Assembly: GCA_963965975.1 (NCBI GenBank)
Contig: OZ014415.1
Span: 4,097,001-4,161,000 of the forward strand
Length of the DNA: 64,000 nt
Direction of reading: 5' to 3'
Origin: Xestospongia bergquistia
Lineage: Eukaryota > Porifera > Demospongiae > Haplosclerida > Petrosiidae
A model generated the notes under the pieces. It searched no databases and was not told where the DNA came from. It saw only the letters and a list, made by a program, of their open reading frames with translations. The number at the start of each line of letters is the position of its first letter. The stretch's first letter is position 1. This document shows positions 62,791 to 64,000 of the stretch, piece after piece. The translations under genes were made by a program, and so were the position numbers.

Positions 62791-63219
62791 ATATTAATAG
62801 TTACACTATATATAGTACAATTATAAACTGTTTTGGTCTCCTTTAATTGGTTTATCTACTAATAACACTGTGTGGACATCAATAATTGTTGATGGGCCTG
62901 AAAAATATTCAACATTGTTGGTTGTGGCTCTTTATCTTGGTGTCTTTGTGTGTTGAGTATGGTAAGGGATCAGTTTCTGGGTTGTGCATATGGACATCAT
63001 AATGTGATTATAGGTGGTTGATGAGTCTGTGGTATTAATAGATGGATTTGGACATGGAACAGCAGTTTGAATGTTACTTTGTCATTACTTTCTAATATTG
63101 TATCCTCCTTCTTGTCTTGTGGTACCTCGCATCTTGTTCATCTTTGTCTTTTGTGTATCTATATATAAACTATCCCTGTATAACCTTCTATGTCTTATTG
63201 ATGTACAATTGTGACCCTT

Positions 63220-63540
63220 TCTCTTAATATTAAACCTGACGTCAGACCCTTCCATATTTATTTTAATCCCTTGGTGTGTGTCTGTTACTGTGTCATAATG
63301 TTCTATGTCTTATGTCTGTCATATTAACTCCCTTTGTGTTGTGTAATCCTGAATAATTTAACCCCTTCTGTTTTGTAATTGTTAACCATTAAGTGTGTTG
63401 TGTATTAACCCCTTGTGTGTGTTGTATAATATTTAATTATTTAACCTCCATTTCATAATTGTTACCATTGAATATTTACCCCTTATGTGTGCTGTACAAG
63501 CCTGAATTATTTAACTCCCTTTTTAATTTTTTTGTAAATT
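63220..63540. repeat. Degenerate repeat around TTTAACCCCTT
   Basis: Variants of AATTATTTAACTCCCTT and TTAACCCCTTGTGTGTGTTG recur about five times. Confidence 0.5.
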
Positions 63541-63589
63541 AATTCTGACATCTCTAATACTGACATCTCATTGTCATTGTGTTACTGGT

Positions 63590-63990
63590 ATCTGGATAGG
63601 TTTTGAAGGTTAGGTTTGTGCTGGCTTGGAGGATTTGATGGTTACATTTTATTAGCTGGTGTTTGTGAAGTGTAAGCTCTTCTCTTTATCCATAATAACT
63701 GACATGGACTGTTATACACTAGAATTATTAAGTAATTTTAATATAGAACAGACTCTGTCAATTTATAATTATTATTATTATTGTTGCTCTGTTATAATAA
63801 CTATTTTTCATTTTATAGTAGGACTGTTTTCTACTGGAGATGATCATCAACTAATTGAGAGTTATAAACTCAACAATTTAAATGATACCTTCTTTTAGGA
63901 CAAAGTAGAATAGGTCTGTTTACTGATCTATTGGAGATGATATTCCTACTTCTAGTAAGTTAATAGAAACATTTATTAAATATTTTTTTT
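63590..63990. repeat. Direct repeat, copy 2
   Basis: Second copy of the 61500-61880 segment, about 2.09 kb downstream; the copy runs to near the window's right edge, so the duplication may continue. Confidence 0.8.
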
Positions 63991-64000
63991 ACTGTTTGTT

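Noticed and set aside
62488-62797. Long frames rich in Met/Glu (plus) and Ile/Ser (minus)
   Set aside because: Both are translations of the GATGGA microsatellite in different frames.

Overview
The window is AT-rich eukaryotic DNA with spliced host genes, short GT-AG introns, many decayed DNA transposons and long tandem repeats. The gene families (sacsin, Golgi-type zinc transporter, FEM1-like ankyrin protein, receptor tyrosine phosphatase, death domain, Integrator subunit, BPI/LBP lipid-binding protein, THAP and ZSWIM-type MULE elements) indicate a metazoan. The compact AT-rich layout would suit a demosponge, but that is inference and the species cannot be fixed from sequence alone.

Layout. 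1-5.3 kb: minus-strand exons resembling a death domain, then a decayed GT10 alpha-1,3-fucosyltransferase split by a 3.1-kb hAT transposon (1775-4912). 5.3-12.7 kb: a ubiquitin-peptidase scrap and a second hAT transposase, itself interrupted by a broken Ty3/gypsy LTR element (7336-10997). 14.4-18.3 kb: a THAP-domain exon split by a 3.5-kb MULE (14667-18208) with long terminal inverted repeats and a perfect 9-bp target duplication. 19.6-21.1 kb: remains of a THAP-linked DNA transposon. 21.7-23.3 kb: a decayed receptor tyrosine phosphatase domain scattered over several small exons, which simple reading-frame scans miss.

The only clearly intact large gene is a sacsin-like giant chaperone gene on the minus strand (25878-39320). 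It has three exons, one of them 12.7 kb, and encodes 4364 residues: three SIRPT/Hsp90-like ATPase repeats, DnaJ and HEPN, without the N-terminal ubiquitin-like domain of vertebrate sacsin. Upstream lie two intronless, frame-broken, full-length-looking sequences arranged tail to tail: an M20 metallopeptidase (plus) and a BPI/LBP-family protein (minus). Because a 12.7-kb exon next door is undamaged, I read these as pseudogenes or retrocopies rather than poor sequence.

45.5-52 kb holds minus-strand exons of a ZnT7/ZnT5-type zinc transporter with a His-rich loop, then a tandem array of a ~570-bp unit that carries a copy of that exon's border, then an orphan ankyrin exon. 52.7-55.4 kb is a FEM1-like ankyrin gene with internal duplications. 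56.2-57.1 kb carries exons resembling Integrator subunit 2. Around 58.15-58.4 kb is a GC-richer promoter-like patch with two identical 18-bp palindromes. From 59.4 kb to the end the DNA is mostly nested tandem and direct repeats with no convincing gene.

No operon-like cooperation is evident. The main theme is a host chromosome repeatedly hit by nested transposons, with one conserved giant gene standing intact.
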